DNA of 64,000 nt from Streptomyces albogriseolus (GTDB lineage Bacteria; Actinomycetota; Actinomycetes; Streptomycetales; Streptomycetaceae), in assembly GCA_014650475.1 (NCBI GenBank), contig BMVA01000003.1, positions 524,869 to 588,868 on the forward strand. Reading direction: 5' to 3'. Position 1 is the first letter of the stretch; each line of letters begins with the position of its first letter. The position numbers and the translations under genes were made by a program. Shown piece by piece: positions 8,743 through 18,539 of this stretch. Below the pieces are notes generated by a model that saw nothing but the letters and a program-made list of their open reading frames with translations, searched no databases and had not been told where the DNA came from.

Positions 8743-9612
8743 CTATATGCGCCCGTTCAGCAGCTGCTCGATCACCACGGCCACGCCGTCGTCGTTGTTG
8801 GCGACCGTGCGGCCCGAGGCGGCGGCGAGCACGTCCGGGTGGGCGTTGCCCATCGCGTAGGAGCGGCCGGCCCAGGTCAGCATCTCGACGTCGTTCGGCA
8901 TGTCGCCGAAGGCGACGACCTCCTCGTGCGAGATGCCTCGCTCGGCGCAGCACAGCGCGAGGGTGCTCGCCTTGGAGACGCCGGGCCCGCTGATCTCCAG
9001 CAGGGCGCTCGGGCTGGAGCGGGTCACGGTGGCGCCGCCGCCGATGGCGAGCCGGGCCAGGGTGAGGAACGCGTCCGGCTCCATCTCGGGGTGGTACGCC
9101 AGGATCTTGAGCACCGGTTCGGCGGTGGCGGGGGAGTCCGCGGCGAGCAGGTCCTCGGCGGGCGCCAGGGCGTCCGGGACCTCCATGTGCAGCTTGGGGT
9201 ACGTGGGCTCCTGGTAGAAACCGTAGGTCTGCTCCACGGCGTACACCGTGCCCGGGGCGGCGTCGCGCAGCACGCCCACCGCGTCCAGGGCGTTGTTCCG
9301 GGGCAGCTCGCGGACCGTGACGAAGCGGTGCGCGCCCGGACCGCCGTGCAGGTCGACGACGGCGGCGCCGTTGCCGCAGATGGCGAGGCCGTGGCCGTGC
9401 ACATGGTCGCTGACCACGTCCATCCAGCGGGCCGGGCGGCCGGTGACGAAGAAGACCTCGATGCCCGCCTCCTCGGCGGCGGCCAGGGCCGCGACGGTCC
9501 GTGGGGACACCGACTTGTCGTCGCGGAGCAGGGTGCCGTCGAGGTCGGTGGCGATGAGCCGCGGTGGGGTGGCGGCGGCCGGGGTCTCGGGCTCTCGGAT
9601 CGCTGAGGTCAC
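8743..9612 (-). CDS. HAD-superfamily Cof-type phosphatase
   Basis: This protein of about 289 aa belongs to the Cof/IIB class of HAD hydrolases, which dephosphorylate sugar phosphates, nucleotides or cofactors such as FMN. Motif I is [10 protein letters not shown] with the nucleophile Asp and acid Asp; motif II is FVTGRP; the Lys of motif III is in SKASTLAL; and motif IV is [10 protein letters not shown]. The substrate cannot be read from sequence. A paralogue sits at 17727-18539 in this window. I chose GTG 9612; an ATG at 9630 in the same frame is an alternative, and neither has a strong ribosome site. It is convergent to the M23 gene. Confidence 0.85.
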   Translation of the reverse strand: MTSAIREPETPAAATPPRLIATDLDGTLLRDDKSVSPRTVAALAAAEEAGIEVFFVTGRPARWMDVVSDHVHGHGLAICGNGAAVVDLHGGPGAHRFVTVRELPRNNALDAVGVLRDAAPGTVYAVEQTYGFYQEPTYPKLHMEVPDALAPAEDLLAADSPATAEPVLKILAYHPEMEPDAFLTLARLAIGGGATVTRSSPSALLEISGPGVSKASTLALCCAERGISHEEVVAFGDMPNDVEMLTWAGRSYAMGNAHPDVLAAASGRTVANNDDGVAVVIEQLLNGRI

Positions 9613-9728
9613 CCGCTCATTGTCCCGCATATGCCCGCACGGCCGTGCGGGACTCCGCACATCTGAGTGATTACCGACGTCACCAGCGGCTTCTCGTCCC
9701 GCCTTGGAGGGGCGGCGCCCGTTCTCGT

Positions 9729-10631
9729 TCACCGCAGCTGTGCCGGGGCCTCCATCGCGATCCGTTCGAAGACCTTCTGGTCCGCGGCGAAGTCGGAGTC
9801 CGGGATGGGCCAGTGCAGCACGATCTCGTCGAACCCCAGCTCGATGTGGCGGCCCGCGAAGTCGACGAAGGCGTCCAGGGACTCCAGCGGACGGCCCCGG
9901 TCCGGGGTGAAACCGGTGAGCAGGATCTTGTCCAGTCCGGTGACGTCCCGGCCGATCTCGGCACAGGCGTCGGCGAGCATGTCCACCTGACCGCGAATGG
10001 CCTGAACCGACTGCTCGGGTGTGCCGTCCTCGTACAGCTTCGGGTCGCCGGTGGTCACCCACGCCTGCCCGTACCGGGCCGCGAGCCGCAGTCCGCGCGG
10101 GCCGGTCGCCGCCACGGCGAAGGGCAGCCGGGGCCGCTGGACGCAGCCGGGGATGTTGCGTGCCTCGTGCGCCGCGTAGAAGTCGCCCTCGTACGACACG
10201 GCGTCCTCGGTGAGCAGCCGGTCCAGCAGGGACACGAACTCGGCGAAGCGGTCGGCGCGTTCGCGCGGGGTCCACGGCTCCTGGCCGAGCGCGGTGGCGT
10301 CGAAGCCGGTGCCGCCCGCGCCGATGCCGAGAGTGACGCGCCCATGGGAGAGGTCGTCGAGGGAGATGAGCTCCTTGGCCAGGGTGACCGGGTGCCGGAA
10401 GTTCGGCGAGGTCACCAGCGTGCCCAGACGCATCCGCTCGGTCACGCCCGCGGCGGCGGTCAGGGTGGGGACGGCCCCGAACCACGGGCCGTCGCGGAAG
10501 CTCCGCCAGGACAGATGGTCGTAGGTGTAGCCCGCGTGGAAGCCCAGCTCCTCGGCCCGCACCCAGGCGGAACGGCTGCCTTCGTGCCAGCGGCGGTACG
10601 GGAGGATCACGGTGCTCAGGCGCAGGCTCAT
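9729..10631 (-). CDS. LLM-class (luciferase-like) flavin/F420 oxidoreductase
   Basis: This 300-aa TIM-barrel enzyme belongs to the luciferase-like family, which uses F420 or FMN; actinobacterial members are often F420-dependent. Family features are the N-terminal [11 protein letters not shown] strand, [29 protein letters not shown] in the middle, and the [15 protein letters not shown] loop that binds the cofactor phosphate. The ATG at 10631 gives MSLRLSTV, the usual N-terminus. A GTG 42 bases upstream would add 14 residues including a parS-encoded FHVK, which is probably untranslated. The substrate is unknown. It is followed after a 116-nt gap by the HAD gene on the same strand. Confidence 0.82.
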   Translation of the reverse strand: MSLRLSTVILPYRRWHEGSRSAWVRAEELGFHAGYTYDHLSWRSFRDGPWFGAVPTLTAAAGVTERMRLGTLVTSPNFRHPVTLAKELISLDDLSHGRVTLGIGAGGTGFDATALGQEPWTPRERADRFAEFVSLLDRLLTEDAVSYEGDFYAAHEARNIPGCVQRPRLPFAVAATGPRGLRLAARYGQAWVTTGDPKLYEDGTPEQSVQAIRGQVDMLADACAEIGRDVTGLDKILLTGFTPDRGRPLESLDAFVDFAGRHIELGFDEIVLHWPIPDSDFAADQKVFERIAMEAPAQLR

Positions 10632-10657
10632 GTCCCCGAGCCTAAGCGGCGCGTCCG

Positions 10658-10671
10658 GTTTCACGTGAAAC
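10658..10671. promoter_or_regulatory. parS site 2 (ParB binding)
   Basis: A perfect GTTTCACGTGAAAC palindrome lies 27 bp upstream of the oxidoreductase start at 10631. It is intergenic if that start is right. ParB spreading from here could affect the promoter of the oxidoreductase gene. Confidence 0.9.
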
Positions 10672-10722
10672 ACACCCTGCGCACGCGCCCGCGGGGCCGT
10701 CCCTGTCCCTACGGCTCCCCTG

Positions 10723-11181
10723 TCACCGCGCCCGGGCGCTCAGCCAGGGCGTGAGCACGACCATCGGGATGAACTCCTTGTACGTGCGGTCCCCCGGCAG
10801 CGGCACGACGAGGAAGTAGCCCGGCGGGAACCGTCGCGCCTTCACATACGCCAGCCCGTCGAACAGCGAGCGCAGGAAGGCGGGCACATCGTCGCGGGGG
10901 ACATCGGGGCACTCGACGCCCTCGACGTCGATCAGCGCGTCGTCCTCCGGGAACAGGCGCACCCGGACCCGGGGCAGGCCGCCGAACTCGGCATGGGCCT
11001 CGTGCGGCAGGGAGCCGTCGGGGTCGGTGGTCACGCCGACGCCGGCCGCGGTGCGGCGCGAGGTCTGGTCGGCGCCGATGTCGTGGGTGACCTCGATCTC
11101 GCGTCCGTACCGGTCGGCGAGCTCACGGAGGGCGGTGACGGCGGCCTCGGTGGTGGGCAGATGCTCCATGCCGTCGATCAT
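10723..11181 (-). CDS. Conserved hypothetical protein, 152 aa
   Basis: This small soluble protein of mixed alpha/beta type has no signal peptide or membrane segment. Visible stretches include [11 protein letters not shown] near residue 30, a strand-rich middle ([18 protein letters not shown]) and the C-terminal [21 protein letters not shown] do not recognise a domain. It starts three bases after the kptA stop, so the two are almost certainly co-transcribed and probably translationally coupled; that is the only hint to function. ATG 11169 is an alternative start 12 bases inside. Confidence 0.75.
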   Translation of the reverse strand: MIDGMEHLPTTEAAVTALRELADRYGREIEVTHDIGADQTSRRTAAGVGVTTDPDGSLPHEAHAEFGGLPRVRVRLFPEDDALIDVEGVECPDVPRDDVPAFLRSLFDGLAYVKARRFPPGYFLVVPLPGDRTYKEFIPMVVLTPWLSARAR

Positions 11182-11184
11182 GGC

Positions 11185-11733
11185 CTACCGGCCCTCGCCG
11201 AAGCGCAGATACCGGCTGGGAACGGCCTCGGTCAGCCAGACGCCGTTGGCGCTGACGTGGAAGACATGGCCGTCGCGGTGCATGGCGCCCGCGTCGACCG
11301 ACAGCACCACCGGCCGTCCCCGGCGGGCGCCGACACGGGTGGCGGTCTCGCGGTCGGCGGAGAGATGCACGGCATGCCGGTTCATGGGCCGCAGGCCCTC
11401 GGCCCGGATCGCCTCCAGGTTCCGGGCGACGGTGCCGTGGTACAGCCAGGCCGGGGGCACGGCGGTCGGGAGCTGGAGGTCCACGGGAATGGTGTGCCCC
11501 TGGCTGGCGCGGATCCGGGTGCCTTCCACGGCGAAGCGCCGCTTGTCGTTGGCGGCGACGACATGGTCCAGCTCCTCCCGGGTGAACGGGAAGCCGTGGT
11601 CCGCCGCCGCGGCGATCAGCGCGTCGATCTCGACCCAGCCGGCCGCGTCCGGGGTCAGCCCGATCCGCTCGGGCCGGTGGCGCAGGTGCTTCGCGAGGTA
11701 CTTCGACACCCGCACGGTACGTCTTTCGTCCAT
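11185..11733 (-). CDS. kptA: RNA 2'-phosphotransferase KptA/Tpt1
   Basis: This 182-aa protein matches KptA, which moves a 2'-phosphate from RNA to NAD+ and releases ADP-ribose 1''-2''-cyclic phosphate. In eukaryotes this ends tRNA splicing; the bacterial role is unclear, though 2'-phospho-RNA repair and ADP-ribosylation have been proposed. Family marks include VSKYLAKHLRHRP at residues about 7-19, RIRASQGHTI, AWLYHGT and RHAVHLSADRETA, which provide the Arg-His-Arg-Arg active site. ATG 11733 is chosen because upstream sequence does not resemble the family. Three DnaA-box-like 9-mers lie just upstream, between this start and the convergent fusion gene. Confidence 0.9.
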   Translation of the reverse strand: MDERRTVRVSKYLAKHLRHRPERIGLTPDAAGWVEIDALIAAAADHGFPFTREELDHVVAANDKRRFAVEGTRIRASQGHTIPVDLQLPTAVPPAWLYHGTVARNLEAIRAEGLRPMNRHAVHLSADRETATRVGARRGRPVVLSVDAGAMHRDGHVFHVSANGVWLTEAVPSRYLRFGEGR

Positions 11734-11789
11734 CTGTTCAGACTGCCGGGAGAGACGCGCATCACGCGATCGATTTACATCCGAAGGTT

Positions 11790-11843
11790 TGATCCACAGA
11801 TAAGTGAGGTTATCCACAGCGGAACGAGGGATTCTGTGGACAA
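11790..11843. promoter_or_regulatory. Three DnaA-box-like 9-mers
   Basis: Within 54 bp lie TGATCCACA (11790-11798), TTATCCACA (11810-11818) and, inverted, TGTGGACAA (11835-11843, complement of the Streptomyces consensus TTGTCCACA). Two are perfect matches to known DnaA box forms. They occupy the spacer between the kptA start and the stop of the fusion gene at 11849. Confidence 0.6.
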
Positions 11844-11848
11844 CCCGC

Positions 11849-13606
11849 TCACACCGGCGGCCTCACCCGCGCCACCCTCCGTGTCACGCCCGGCAGCCAT
11901 CGCGCCAGCACGTACGCGGCCCGCGCCTCCGGCGTGACCGGCACGACCGCCGCGTCGCGCACCACCGCCCGCAGCACCGCGGCGGCGACCTTCTCCGGCG
12001 GGTAGTTGCGCAGCCCGTACAGCCGCGCCGCCTTCCGCCGCCTGCGCCGCTCCTCCGCCGCGTCCGTGCCGGCGAAGCGCGCGGTGGACGTGATGCCCGT
12101 GTTGACGAAGCCCGGGCACACCGCTGTCACGCCGATCCCCCGCCCCGCCAGCTCGGCCCGCAGGGACTCGCTGAGCATCAGCACCGCCGCCTTGGACGCC
12201 CCGTAGGCGGGCAGCGCCCGCGACGGCTGGAACGCGGCCGCGGACGCCACGTTGACGATGTGGCCGCCCTGCCCGCGCTCCGCCATCCGCCGCCCGAAGT
12301 GCAGACAGCCGTGGACGACGCCCCACAGATTGACGTCGAGGACCCGCTTCCAGTCCTCCGTCGTGGTGTCGAGGAAGGCGCCGCCGAGGCCGACGCCCGC
12401 GTTGTTCACCAGCACGTCCACCACCCCGTGCGCCGCGGTGACCCGTTCGGCGAGCTTCTCCACGGCCCGCTCGTCGGCCACGTCCGCCGTCTCCGCCCAG
12501 GCGTCCGCCGCGCCCCGCGCCCGGGCGTCCCCGGCGGTGCGGAGCGCCGCGCCGGCGTCCCGGTCGACCGCCACCACCCGCGCGCCCGCCTCGGCGAACG
12601 CCAGCGCGGTGGCCCGTCCGATGCCGCTGCCCGCGCCGGTCACCAGCACCAGCTGCCCGCCGAACCGGTCGGCGTACCGGCCCCGGACCCGCCCCTCGGA
12701 CCGTCCGTCCTCCACGGACGTCACGAAGTCGGCGATCCAGGTGGCCAGCTGGTCGGGCCGGCTGCGCGGCACCCAGTGGCCCGAGGACAGCGTGCGCCGG
12801 GTCAGCCGGGGCGCCCACTGCTCCAGGCCGTCGTGGAGCCGCGGCGAGAGGAACCGGTCCCCCAGCGGCGTGACGAGCTGCACGGGCGCGTGCGCGTAGG
12901 CGTCGGGACGCGGGTCGCGCAGCCTGGACCGCACGTTGTCCCGGTAGAGCCAGGCGCCGTGCGCGGCGTCCGACGGCAGGGACGCCGTCGGGTAGCCGTC
13001 GCCGGGCACCCGCTCCATGCGCTCCAGCATCCGCGGCCAGCGCCGCCCGAGCGGCCCGCGCCAGGCCAGCTCGGGCAGCACGGGCGTGTGCAGCGCGTAC
13101 ACGTACCAGGACCGGACGCCCTGGCCCAGCAGATGCCCCGCCCGGCGTGGGGTCGGGCGGGACACCCGGCTCTTGATCCAGTGCCCGAAGTGGTCCAGCG
13201 AGGGGCCGGAGACCGAGGTGAAGGACAGGATCCGCTCCCGCGCACGCGGCGCCGTGACGAACTCCCACCCCTGCACCGAGCCCCAGTCGTGCCCCACCAG
13301 GTGGACCGGCCGGTCCGGGCTGACCGCGTCCGCAACGGCCAGGAAGTCGTCCGTCAGCTTCTCCAGCGTGAACCCGCCGCGCAGCGGACGGGGCGCCGTG
13401 GACCCGCCGTGCCCACGGACGTCGTAGGCCACCACGTGGAACCGCTCGGCGAGGCGCGGAGCGACCCGCGACCACACCTCCTTGCTGTCCGGGTAGCCGT
13501 GCACCAGGACGACCGCCGGCCGCTCCGGGTCCCCCAGCTCGGCCACGCACAGCTCGACCCCGCCCGTCCGCACCCACCGCTGCCGCGCACCCTCGAGTCC
13601 TGTCAC
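11849..13606 (-). CDS. Alpha/beta-hydrolase fused to short-chain dehydrogenase
   Basis: This is a two-domain protein of about 585 aa. The N-terminal half (about 5-295) is an alpha/beta-hydrolase of the epoxide-hydrolase-like type, with VLVHGYPDSKEVW (oxyanion HGxP), GHDWGSVQGW (nucleophile Asp instead of Ser) and a late GHWVPR His. The C-terminal half (about 300-585) is a classical SDR with TGAGSGIGRATA for NAD(P), NNAG, and the catalytic Ser-Tyr-Lys in NVASAAAFQPSRALPAYGASKAA. The order hydrolase then dehydrogenase suggests that an epoxide or ester is opened to an alcohol that the SDR oxidises; that is inference. The start is uncertain: GTG 13606 is used, with TTG 13642 in frame. Confidence 0.88.
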   Translation of the reverse strand: MTGLEGARQRWVRTGGVELCVAELGDPERPAVVLVHGYPDSKEVWSRVAPRLAERFHVVAYDVRGHGGSTAPRPLRGGFTLEKLTDDFLAVADAVSPDRPVHLVGHDWGSVQGWEFVTAPRARERILSFTSVSGPSLDHFGHWIKSRVSRPTPRRAGHLLGQGVRSWYVYALHTPVLPELAWRGPLGRRWPRMLERMERVPGDGYPTASLPSDAAHGAWLYRDNVRSRLRDPRPDAYAHAPVQLVTPLGDRFLSPRLHDGLEQWAPRLTRRTLSSGHWVPRSRPDQLATWIADFVTSVEDGRSEGRVRGRYADRFGGQLVLVTGAGSGIGRATALAFAEAGARVVAVDRDAGAALRTAGDARARGAADAWAETADVADERAVEKLAERVTAAHGVVDVLVNNAGVGLGGAFLDTTTEDWKRVLDVNLWGVVHGCLHFGRRMAERGQGGHIVNVASAAAFQPSRALPAYGASKAAVLMLSESLRAELAGRGIGVTAVCPGFVNTGITSTARFAGTDAAEERRRRRKAARLYGLRNYPPEKVAAAVLRAVVRDAAVVPVTPEARAAYVLARWLPGVTRRVARVRPPV

Positions 13607-13765
13607 AGCGGCGAATCTCGCAGCTGTGAGACAAGCCGTCAACAGTGCGCCCCGAGCTGTGCATAACTCTCAGGCAGGGTGTCCCCTACGGGCGCGTACG
13701 ACTCCAGACGGACCCCAAGACGGCCCCGCGGTCTGACGACCGCAGTGGTACGGGTCACTACCTTC

Positions 13766-14746
13766 ATGGATGTGACTGTGATCGCGACCGAAAGCCTGAG
13801 CAAGCGGTTCCCCCGGGTGACCGCGCTTGACCGGCTCTCCGTGGACGTCGGGCCCGGTGTGACCGGGCTCGTCGGAGCCAACGGGGCCGGCAAGTCCACG
13901 TTGATCAAGATCCTGCTGGGTCTGTCCCCCGCCACGGAGGGCCGTGCCGAAGTGCTCGGACTCGACGTCGCCACCGAGGGCGCCGCCATCCGGGAGCGGG
14001 TGGGCTACATGCCCGAGCACGACTGCCTGCCCCCGGACGTCTCGGCCACCGAGTTCGTCGTCCACATGGCGCGCATGTCCGGTCTGCCGGCCACCGCCGC
14101 CCGGGAGCGCACCGCGGACACCCTGCGCCACGTCGGCCTGTACGAGGAGCGCTACCGGCCCATCGGCGGCTACTCGACCGGCATGAAGCAGCGGGTGAAG
14201 CTGGCACAGGCCCTGGTGCACGACCCGCAGCTGGTCTTCCTGGACGAGCCCACCAACGGCCTCGACCCGGTCGGCCGCGACGAGATGCTCGGCCTGATCC
14301 GCCGCATCCACACCGACTTCGGCATCTCGGTCCTGGTCACCTCCCACCTGCTGGGCGAGCTGGAGCGCACCTGCGACCACGTCGTCGTCGTGGACGGCGG
14401 CAAGCTGCTGCGCTCGTCCTCCACCCGGGACTTCACGCAGACCACCACGACCCTCGCGATCGAGGTCACCGACACCGACGAGCACCCCGACGGCACCCGC
14501 GCGGTGCGCGAGGCGCTCCACGCGCGCGGGGTGACCGTCCAGGACGGCAGCGGACTGCCGGGCGCCGGGCACATCCTGCTGCTCACCGCGCAGGGCGAGG
14601 ACACCTACGACCTGGTCCGCGACGTGATCGCCGACCTCGGACTCGGCCTGGTGCGCATGGAACAGCGGCGGCACCAGATCGCCGAGGTCTTCACGAACGA
14701 CACGGACGACGCACAGCGGAAGGAGGCGGTCGGCCATGGCGGCTGA
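13766..14746 (+). CDS. ABC transporter ATPase 1
   Basis: This 326-aa ATP-binding subunit of an ABC-2 type transporter has Walker A GANGAGKST, signature YSTGMKQRVKLA, Walker B VFLDEPTNGLD and the H-loop TSHLLGE. The C-terminal 90 residues form the extra regulatory part seen in ABC-2 ATPases. The ATG at 13766 is the first start of family-like sequence; a second in-frame GTG follows three codons later. Its stop overlaps the next gene by 11 nt (14736-14746), so it is coupled to the permease. The four genes at 13766-17287 form one operon, two ATPases with two permeases. The substrate is not readable; such systems often export lipids, drugs or peptides. Confidence 0.9.
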   Translation: MDVTVIATESLSKRFPRVTALDRLSVDVGPGVTGLVGANGAGKSTLIKILLGLSPATEGRAEVLGLDVATEGAAIRERVGYMPEHDCLPPDVSATEFVVHMARMSGLPATAARERTADTLRHVGLYEERYRPIGGYSTGMKQRVKLAQALVHDPQLVFLDEPTNGLDPVGRDEMLGLIRRIHTDFGISVLVTSHLLGELERTCDHVVVVDGGKLLRSSSTRDFTQTTTTLAIEVTDTDEHPDGTRAVREALHARGVTVQDGSGLPGAGHILLLTAQGEDTYDLVRDVIADLGLGLVRMEQRRHQIAEVFTNDTDDAQRKEAVGHGG

Positions 14747-15646
14747 GCAGTCCCCGCAGGCACCAGCCACCCCGTCGGGTGACACCCGTATCCACAACAT
14801 CGGCTACCGCTCCTACGACGGTCCCCGTCTGGGCCGCTCGTACGCCAGGATGTCGCTGTACTCGCAGTCCCTGCGCGGCGCCTACGGCCTCGGCCGCTCG
14901 GCGAAGTCCAAGGTGCTGCCGATGCTGCTGTTCGTCGTGATGTGCGTGCCCGCCGCCATCATGGTGGCCGTCGCCGTCGCCACCAAGGCGAAGGAACTGC
15001 CGCTCGACTACACCCGCTACGCGATCGTCATGCAGGCCGTCATCAGCCTGTACGTCGCCTCGCAGGCGCCCCAGTCGGTCTCCCGCGACCTGCGCTTCAA
15101 GACCGTGCCGCTGTACTTCTCGCGGCCGATCGAGACCGGCGACTACGTCCGCGCCAAGTACGCCGCGCTGGCCTCCGCCCTGTTCATCCTCACCGCGGCG
15201 CCCCTGCTGGTGCTGTACGTCGGGGCGCTGCTGGCCAAGCTCGACTTCACCGACCAGACCAAGGGATTCGCACAGGGACTGGTGTCCGTGGCCCTGCTCT
15301 CACTGCTCTTCGCCGGCATCGGCCTGGTCATCGCGTCGGTCACACCGCGCCGCGGCTTCGGCATCGCCGCCGTGATCGCCGTGCTGACCATCTCCTACGG
15401 CGCCGTCTCCACCCTCCAGGCCATCGCCGACGTCCAGGGCAGCGGCGATGCCGGCATCCTGATCGGCCTGTTCTCGCCGATCACCCTCATCGACGGGGTG
15501 CAGTCCGCCTACCTGGGCGCGAGCTCCGCCTTCCCCGGCGGGGTCGGCCCCGACCGGACCGAGGGCATCCTCTTCGTCCTGGTCACCCTGGGCCTGATCG
15601 TCGCCTCCCACGCTCTCCTGATGCGCCGTTACAAGAAGGTGGGCCT

Positions 15647-15650
<4 letters not shown>
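14736..15650 (+). CDS. ABC-2 type permease 1
   Basis: This 304-aa membrane protein has about six hydrophobic segments (from VLPMLLFVVMCVPAAIMVAVAV near residue 62 to the C-terminal ILFVLVTLGLIVASHALLM). The N-terminal 55 residues are hydrophilic and contain IHNIGYRSYDGPRLGR, a stretch typical of this Streptomyces permease group. It overlaps the upstream ATPase by 11 nt and its TGA overlaps the GTG of the next ATPase (GTGA), so all three are translationally coupled. It likely forms the pore for one or both ATPases. Confidence 0.88.
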
Positions 15651-16558
<908 letters not shown>

Positions 16559-16567
16559 GAGGCCCTG

Positions 16568-17287
16568 ATGTACGACCCCACAGTCGCCCGGCTCACCTAC
16601 CGGGCCCTGCTCGGCCGTCGCCGGGCCCTCATCCTGGGCGCCCTGCCCCTGCTGCTCGTCGTGATCTCCCTGGCGGTGCGCGCCCTCGCCGGCGCCGACG
16701 ACCAGACCGCCGCCGACGTCCTCGGCGGGCTGGCGCTCGCCACGATGGTGCCGATCATCGGCGTCATCGCGGGCACCGGCGCGATCGGCCCGGAGATCGA
16801 CGACGGCTCGGTGGTGTACCTGCTGTCGAAGCCGATCAAGCGGCCCACGATCATCTACACGAAGCTGATCGTCGCCGTCGCCGTCACCATGGTGTTCTCC
16901 GCGGTGCCGACGCTGATCGCCGGCTTCATCCTCAACGGAAACGGCCAGCAGGTCGCGGTCGCCTACACGGTGGCGGCGCTGGTCGCCTCCATCGCCTACG
17001 CGGCGCTGTTCCTGCTGCTCGGCACGGTCTCGCGGCACGCGGTGGTCTTCGGCCTGGTGTACGCGCTGATCTGGGAGGCGCTGTTCGGCTCCCTGGTGCC
17101 GGGCGCGCGCACACTGAGCGTCCAGCAGTGGTCCCTCGCCGTGGCGGAGAAGGTGGCCGGCGGCGAGCTGATCACCTCGGACGTGGGCCTGACCACGGCG
17201 ACGGTCGCGCTGGCCGCCGTGACGGTGCTGGCCACCTGGTACGCCGGCCAGAAGCTGCGCACGCTGACGCTCGCCGGCGAGGAGTGA
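16568..17287 (+). CDS. ABC-2 type permease 2
   Basis: This 239-aa integral membrane protein has about six helices, beginning with ALILGALPLLLVVISLAVRAL and ending with VALAAVTVLATWYAGQKL. The motif IGPEIDDGSVVYLLSKPIKR near residue 75 is typical of ABC-2 permeases that carry a cytoplasmic loop for the ATPase. It starts nine bases after ATPase 2. A strong hairpin 24 nt after the stop ends the operon. Confidence 0.87.
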   Translation: MYDPTVARLTYRALLGRRRALILGALPLLLVVISLAVRALAGADDQTAADVLGGLALATMVPIIGVIAGTGAIGPEIDDGSVVYLLSKPIKRPTIIYTKLIVAVAVTMVFSAVPTLIAGFILNGNGQQVAVAYTVAALVASIAYAALFLLLGTVSRHAVVFGLVYALIWEALFGSLVPGARTLSVQQWSLAVAEKVAGGELITSDVGLTTATVALAAVTVLATWYAGQKLRTLTLAGEE

Positions 17288-17310
17288 GGGGCACCCCGAG
17301 GGGCGTGAGG

Positions 17311-17338
17311 GCGGTGCCGCCGGTGTCGGCGGCACCGC
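17311..17338 (+). terminator. Terminator of the ABC operon
   Basis: A perfect 11-bp stem (17311-17321 with 17328-17338) with a 6-nt loop lies 24 nt after the permease stop. The remaining stretch up to the tRNA at 17605 holds no gene that I can support. Confidence 0.75.
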
Positions 17339-17604
17339 CCTTCGTCATGTCCTGCGGTGATTTATTCGGTGGCGCCGGACGTGCCCGGCCGGGCACAGTG
17401 AGGTGTCCGCGCCGCCGGGAACGTCCGGCGGCCGAGAGCCGGGAGAGGAGCGGGACCATGCCCATGCACGGCAGTACGTTCCGCTTCCGTCGGGGCGGCC
17501 CGAGGCGGACTCCGGAGTAATCCCTACTGCTCCGTCGAGTCCCCCTGAGGACCTGCCCGGGGCGGCCGCTTCGAGCGCGCGCACCGCGCGCGGGCCGCCC
17601 ACCC

Positions 17605-17691
<87 letters not shown>

Positions 17692-17726
17692 GAACGCCGT
17701 CCGTGTCCCTCGCGGGACGCCGGACG

Positions 17727-18539
17727 TCAGCCCAGCAGACGCTCCAGCACCACCGCGATGCCGTCGTCCTCGTTGGACGCCGTCACCTCGTCGGCGACCG
17801 CCCGCAGCTCGCGGTGGGCGTTGGCCATGGCGACGCCGTGGCCGGACCAGGCGAACAGCGGGATGTCGTTGGGCATGTCGCCGAAGGCGATCGTCTCCGC
17901 CGCCTTCACGCCGAGCCGGCGGGCGGCGAGCGACAGCCCGGTCGCCTTGGACAGCCCGAGCGGCAGCAGCTCCACGATGCCCTCGCCCGCCATGACGACG
18001 GTGACGAAACCGCCCGCGGTGCGCTCGGCGGCCGCGGCCAGCTCGTCGGAGGTCAGCTCCGGATGCTGGATGTACAGCTTGTTCAGCGGGGCGGCCCACA
18101 GGTCGGAGGCGTCCGTGAACGGCGTCGCCGGCAGCTTGCCGACGACGTCGTAACCCGGCCCGACCAGCACCTCGCCGTCCAGGCCGTCCCGGCTCGCCGC
18201 CAGGTGCAGCGGGCCGACCTCCGCCTCGATCTTGGCCAGCGCCACCCCGGCGAGCTGCCGGTCCAGCGTCACGGAGGTCAGCAGCCGGCCGGCGCCGGCG
18301 TCGTACACCTGGGCGCCCTGGCCGCAGACCGCGAGGCCCTGGTAGCCGAGGTCCTCGAGTATCGGGCGGGTCCAGGGCACCGCGCGGCCGGTGACGACGA
18401 TGTGCGCGGCACCCGCCGCGGTGGCCGCGGCGAGCGCCTCACGGGTACGTCCGGACACCGAGTGGTCGTCACGCAGCAGCGTGCCGTCGAGATCGGTGGC
18501 GACGAGCCGGTACGGGAAGGGGGACGACGCGCCGCTCAC
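17727..18539 (-). CDS. HAD-superfamily Cof-type phosphatase, coupled to serS
   Basis: This 270-aa Cof-type HAD hydrolase has [14 protein letters not shown] (nucleophile motif), VVTGRAVPW (motif II), [10 protein letters not shown] (Lys) and [10 protein letters not shown] (metal Asp pair). Its GTG start at 18539 overlaps the serS stop as GTGA, so it is co-translated with seryl-tRNA synthetase. It is a paralogue of the protein at 8743-9612. The coupling with serS hints at a role near serine or nucleotide metabolism, such as removing a phosphorylated side product, but that is inference. Confidence 0.87.
   Translation of the reverse strand: MSGASSPFPYRLVATDLDGTLLRDDHSVSGRTREALAAATAAGAAHIVVTGRAVPWTRPILEDLGYQGLAVCGQGAQVYDAGAGRLLTSVTLDRQLAGVALAKIEAEVGPLHLAASRDGLDGEVLVGPGYDVVGKLPATPFTDASDLWAAPLNKLYIQHPELTSDELAAAAERTAGGFVTVVMAGEGIVELLPLGLSKATGLSLAARRLGVKAAETIAFGDMPNDIPLFAWSGHGVAMANAHRELRAVADEVTASNEDDGIAVVLERLLG

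Noticed and set aside
10632-10673. Upstream GTG start of the LLM oxidoreductase
   Set aside because: It would add 14 residues that include parS codons and do not resemble the family N-terminus; MSLRLSTV is the typical start.
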